Source: an uncultured Schlesneria sp. (GTDB lineage Bacteria > Planctomycetota > Planctomycetia > Planctomycetales > Planctomycetaceae). Taken from it: a stretch of 64,000 nt of DNA. The position numbers and the translations under genes were made by a program. Position 1 is the stretch's first letter. Every line of letters begins with the position of its first letter. Below are positions 61,160 to 64,000 of the stretch, piece after piece. The notes beneath the pieces are model-generated. The model searched no databases. It was not told the DNA's origin and saw only the letters and a list, made by a program, of their open reading frames with translations. The DNA lies in contig CAILLA010000304.1 in assembly GCA_903834925.1 (NCBI GenBank), positions 1 to 64,000 of the forward strand. The letters are read 5' to 3'.

Positions 61160-62026
61160 CAAAGGACAATCGTCGTTTTTCGACTGGCGGAGACGTACTG
61201 GTTTCTCAGTAAAAATAGACCTGCGATCCCCGATGCGAGAAGTACGATGGAACTCGGTTCCGGGACTGGAGTCGAGCCTGTCGGGACGACATGGCCAAGA
61301 CTGTCATACGTCAGTCCGCCGCTCAGCGTGCCGTAGTCAGGGGGGGAGAAAACTGTGAGATTGTGTTGGAGTCCATTGTCACGGCGCCAGTTTCGGCCAA
61401 GGCTCTGCCGTTATCAATCGTGGCGCCCGTGTTGAGTGTGATGCTGTCGGCGGCCAGCAGATTTCCCTCAAACGCAGTGGTTGACCCGAGCGTTGCTGAA
61501 CTGCCAACCTTCCAGAATAATCCGTTATCGGTTCCTCCGTGCGAGCCGACATTGATCATATTGACCGATGCAGCACTTGCGGTCGTCAGAGTACTTCCGA
61601 TTTGAAACACCCAGAACGCATCGTTTTTACCCTGCGCATCCAGAGTGAGCGCCCCCGTCAACTGAGCCGAACTATCAAACGTATAGACGCCTGAAGTGAG
61701 TGTCAGACCGCCAGGTTTTGTCCGGTCAGGTTTTGACTCGAGGACATCGCCTGCAGGCCGTTGTAAGCCTTCGTGACGTCGCTTTGGGCCTGTAGTGCAG
61801 CGGCATCACTGTAGTGGTAAGTTCCTGTGAGCGAGATGGACCCAGTGCCCGTAATCGCACTGCCAGGCGAGACACCCACGTTGCCAGTGATTGAAGTTGG
61901 GCCGGTATTGGTCACCGTCGAACCTCCAAGAACCGAGAAGTTCTCGGCCGTGGAAAGGATTCCTGCTGTGGCGGGTGGGGCCAAGGCCGAGAACGCCACA
62001 AGTGGGATCAAGTACGCAAATCGCAT
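61160..62026 (-). pseudogene. Frameshifted DUF3494 (ice-binding-like) PEP-CTERM protein
   Basis: Three reading-frame pieces form one protein. Piece 1 (from ATG at 62026, AGGAGA upstream) has a signal peptide and ENFSVLGGSTVTNTGPTS to SQNLTGQNL, the DUF3494 start. It ends at a TGA at 61703; adding one base near 61707-61713 continues as GLTLTSGVYTFDSSAQLTGA. Piece 2 has FQIGSTLTTASAASV, SSATLGSTTAFEGNLLA and ITLNTGATI. It ends after a G7 run (plus strand 61340-61346); one more base restores the frame to TPVPEPSSIVLL, a PEP-CTERM signal, and the end at 61160. Two -1 shifts inactivate it, unless they are sequencing errors. Confidence 0.8.
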
Positions 62027-62060
62027 TTCGAAGTCTCCTGGAAAAGTCGTCAAACTCAAT

Positions 62061-62169
62061 AAAAAAACCGACGTGGCTTAACACCTTGAAAATGGTGTCT
62101 CGCCACGTCGGTTTACGCCTCACCAAGCAAGCCGGACAATCCGGGTTGCTCATTGAAAGTTGTCTTCCG
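62061..62169 (-). promoter_or_regulatory. Attenuator-like leader RNA element, copy 5 (minus strand)
   Basis: On the minus strand: CGGAAGACAA, then AATGAGCAA, a CCGG/CCGG hairpin, CTTGGTGAGGCGTAAACCG and a terminator AAACCGACGTGGC/GCCACGTCGGTTT with T7. The G of AAGCC is A here, the terminator partner changes to GGTTT, and the upstream partner becomes TTGGT, so all three strands covary. The gene on the other side is divergent, so the element is the leader of the DUF3494 gene. Confidence 0.75.
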
Positions 62170-62587
62170 AAGACCAATCAGACAAGAGGGTCTACCGTCC
62201 CAACTGTTCGATTAGACAAAAGGATCTATAGATCTCGTTCTGTTTAAGGCTACTGGTATTTTTCCCGAAATGCAAATTTTATCGTAGAAAGTCCAAATGC
62301 GATCGAATCGAATCTGTTGGGCCATTAGATCGATCGGAGGTTTCGACGTCTATTCGCAGCTGAGGGAACTCGCATTTGATAGTTCAAAGCCCTTACGTTC
62401 GGTGAAACACTGCCATGAAGACTGCAAACTCGCCTGGATGCAAAAAATGTCATCCAGTGCTATAAACGATGCGTTCTAAAACAGGTTATGGAATCGCTCA
62501 TCGAAGTCTGCTCGCCCCGTTGCTCGTTTTTTGTTCGCGCGACGTGTCAGTGATCGACGAGGAGTGCTTTGCTTCAGGACGCCGGAC
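62170..62587. other. Divergent intergenic region
   Basis: This 418-bp region separates the DUF3494 leader from the PQQ-repeat gene. It contains short ATCTATAGAT palindromic sequence near 62223. No gene, clear promoter or RNA is recognised. Confidence 0.4.
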
Positions 62588-63865
62588 ATGCATCACAGGC
62601 TACGTTTCTATTTGTTGTTTGCTTTGTCGATTCTCAGCGGAATCACACCGGCCTTTGCACAAGAGTGGACTCGATTTCGTGGTCCCAACGGAACCGGCGA
62701 AAGTGAAGTCACTTCGATTCCGTCTAGTTGGACGTCCAAAGATTACAACTGGCAAATCAAGTTACCGGGCGTCGGTCATTCCTCCCCGGTACTTTGGGGA
62801 GATCATCTGTTTTTGATGAGTGCCGATCCCGAGACAGCGACTCGCTATTTGCTCTGCTACAATTCGACGACGGGACGTCAGTTATGGGAAAGGAAATTCG
62901 AGTCCTCAACGTACAAACTTCACGCTCAGAGCAGTTACGGATCGAGTACCCCTGCCGTCGATTCTGAACGCGTCTATTTTGCCTGGGCCGCACCCAAGAA
63001 TACGATGTTGATTGCTCTGACTCACGAGGGTGACGTTGTCTGGAAGGCGGACTTGGGAACCTGGTCCAGTCAGCACGGGTTTGGCACTTCACCAATCATT
63101 GTGGATGACCTGGTCATTCTGTCGAGTTCACAAGAGACGCCCGACGGTCGAAGCGCTGAACAACTTCCTCAAAGTTTTGTGATGGCGTTTGACCGAAAGA
63201 CGGGCGAGGAACGCTGGCGGACTCCACGGAAGACCGCCGTTACCAGTTACTCCGTGCCGGCGATCTTCCAACCGTCAAACGGGCCGAAACAAGTCGTTTC
63301 GCTCAGCACGGGAGACGGAATGTATGCCCTTGATGCTCAGTCTGGAACGGAAATCTGGTCAAACCTCTTTTTTGACAAACGGACCGTCAGTTCGCCCGTT
63401 GTCAAAAAGGATTTCATACTTGGCAGCACCGGATCAGGAGGGGGTGGCACGTACCTGGTCGCGGCGCGAAGCGACGGGAAGCAAGCCACGCTGGCCTATA
63501 AAGTCGATACTCAAGCATCGTACGTTCCAACGGTCGTGTTACGTGGCGATCTTGTGTTTTGTGTGTCGGACGGCGGAATTGCCTCTTGCCTGGATCTTGA
63601 ATCGGGGACGGTTCACTGGCGAAAACGGATCGGCGGGAACTATTCCAGTTCCCCGGTTCGTGCCGGCGACAAGCTCTTTCTTACTGCGATGGACGGCGAA
63701 GTTGTCGTGCTTGCCGCAGAAAAGGAATTTCAGGAACTCGGTCGAGTTCCCCTTGGCGAAGGGAGCCGTTCGACTCCCGCGATCGCAAACGGCTGCTTGT
63801 ATCTGCGTACCTTTTCACAACTCATGTCGATCGGTGGTCCGAAGCGGGAATCGGTGCGGCCTTAA
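62588..63865 (+). CDS. Secreted PQQ-repeat beta-propeller protein (BamB-like)
   Basis: A signal peptide (RLRFYLLFALSILSGITPAFA) precedes about 400 residues of PQQ-like propeller repeats: EWTRFRGPNGTGES at the start, then LLCYNSTTGRQLWERKF, MAFDRKTGEERWRTPRKT, YALDAQSGTEIWSN and SCLDLESGTVHWRKRIGG. Proteins with this RFRGPNGTG start are numerous in planctomycetes and probably periplasmic; whether this one is a dehydrogenase or a scaffold like BamB is unknown. The frame opens at 62531, but the ATG at 62588 has AGGA about 8 nt upstream and begins the signal peptide. Confidence 0.85.
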   Translation: MHHRLRFYLLFALSILSGITPAFAQEWTRFRGPNGTGESEVTSIPSSWTSKDYNWQIKLPGVGHSSPVLWGDHLFLMSADPETATRYLLCYNSTTGRQLWERKFESSTYKLHAQSSYGSSTPAVDSERVYFAWAAPKNTMLIALTHEGDVVWKADLGTWSSQHGFGTSPIIVDDLVILSSSQETPDGRSAEQLPQSFVMAFDRKTGEERWRTPRKTAVTSYSVPAIFQPSNGPKQVVSLSTGDGMYALDAQSGTEIWSNLFFDKRTVSSPVVKKDFILGSTGSGGGGTYLVAARSDGKQATLAYKVDTQASYVPTVVLRGDLVFCVSDGGIASCLDLESGTVHWRKRIGGNYSSSPVRAGDKLFLTAMDGEVVVLAAEKEFQELGRVPLGEGSRSTPAIANGCLYLRTFSQLMSIGGPKRESVRP

Positions 63866-63943
63866 GAAGACGGAGATCCGGCCAAATCTTCACTGACGAA
63901 GTTCATTTATATCGTCTGACGGGAACCGCAAGTTCTAATTCGA

Positions 63944-63966
63944 AACCCGCGTGGAACGCGCGGGTT
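63944..63966 (+). terminator. Possible terminator after the PQQ-repeat gene
   Basis: A perfect 8-bp stem AACCCGCG/CGCGGGTT with a 7-nt loop, 78 nt after the stop codon. T-run is short. Confidence 0.45.
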
Positions 63967-64000
63967 ATATTCCAGAAGAGATTGCTTCCTGATTCGTCTG

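Noticed and set aside
1-64000. tRNA or rRNA genes
   Set aside because: No cloverleaf with a GTTCRA-type arm and CCA-like end or rRNA-like sequence was recognised by eye; a tRNAscan-SE/Infernal run would be decisive.

Overview
The window looks like a planctomycete chromosome (class Planctomycetia, order Planctomycetales-like). This is inferred from two DUF1559 pseudopilin-type proteins, an ECF sigma factor followed directly by a large Ser/Thr kinase with a C-terminal repeat region, a PVC-type cytochrome c/sugar-dehydrogenase-like secreted protein, two PEP-CTERM-type proteins, a DUF1573 lipoprotein and many secreted proteins of unknown function. No rRNA, tRNA or CRISPR array was recognised.

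Layout. 1-5990: a phage-derived block with a repeat-rich fibre-like protein (cut by the window edge), a terminase large subunit, a portal protein with a long GNAT-like C-terminal extension, and a small zinc-ribbon protein; no capsid gene is visible. 6000-14350: housekeeping and conserved planctomycete genes (DJ-1/PfpI protein, membrane protein with a charged tail, lipoate/octanoate transferase, FHA protein, rhodanese, GalT-like and GlgA genes). 14351-19819: a divergent signalling pair, a CsrA-helix-receiver fusion opposite a CheB-CheR-PAS-histidine kinase-receiver protein. 20000-24010: a membrane protein, a PD-(D/E)XK nuclease-like protein and a secreted alpha/beta hydrolase. 24300-28921: a sulfur/persulfide block on the minus strand (CoA-disulfide reductase-rhodanese, YgaP-like rhodanese, ArsR regulator with a visible promoter and operator, Tat-exported sulfite oxidase-like enzyme). 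28922-31010: a gene-poor area with degenerate repeats and a REP-associated tyrosine transposase (RAYT) with its REP sequences. 31100-42440: a stress and ion-transport island (Spy/LTXXQ-like protein, Gly/Tyr-rich secreted protein, MgtA-type ATPase, lipoprotein, tandem universal stress protein, second P-type ATPase, cardiolipin synthase). 42700-51550: sigma/kinase pair, pseudopilin, TIGR03118-like PEP-CTERM protein, methyltransferase, cytochrome c protein. 52050-60700: third P-type ATPase, a secretory cassette (LolA-like protein, Cys-rich secreted protein, C39-peptidase/pseudopilin fusion, DUF1573 lipoprotein) and a DUF3309 peptide. 61160-63900: a frameshifted DUF3494 PEP-CTERM gene and a PQQ-repeat protein.

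The most interesting structure is non-coding. Six RNA elements of roughly 100-115 nt, ending in a strong terminator-like hairpin plus T-run, lie just upstream of stress, ion-transport or envelope genes (31103, 32881, 37261, 51816, 60281 on plus; 62169 on minus). Most share a 5' CGGA box, an AGCAA-type box, a small hairpin with changing sequence, and a segment that could form an alternative hairpin with the terminator's 5' arm. Three lie where no upstream gene reads in the same direction, so they cannot be ordinary gene-end terminators. They look like an attenuator or riboswitch-like family coordinating a regulon. Other points worth attention are a RAYT gene with one of its REPs translated in frame and another supplying its stop codon, the CsrA-receiver fusion, the C39/pseudopilin fusion beside a Cys-rich secreted protein, and a family of composite intergenic palindromic repeats.
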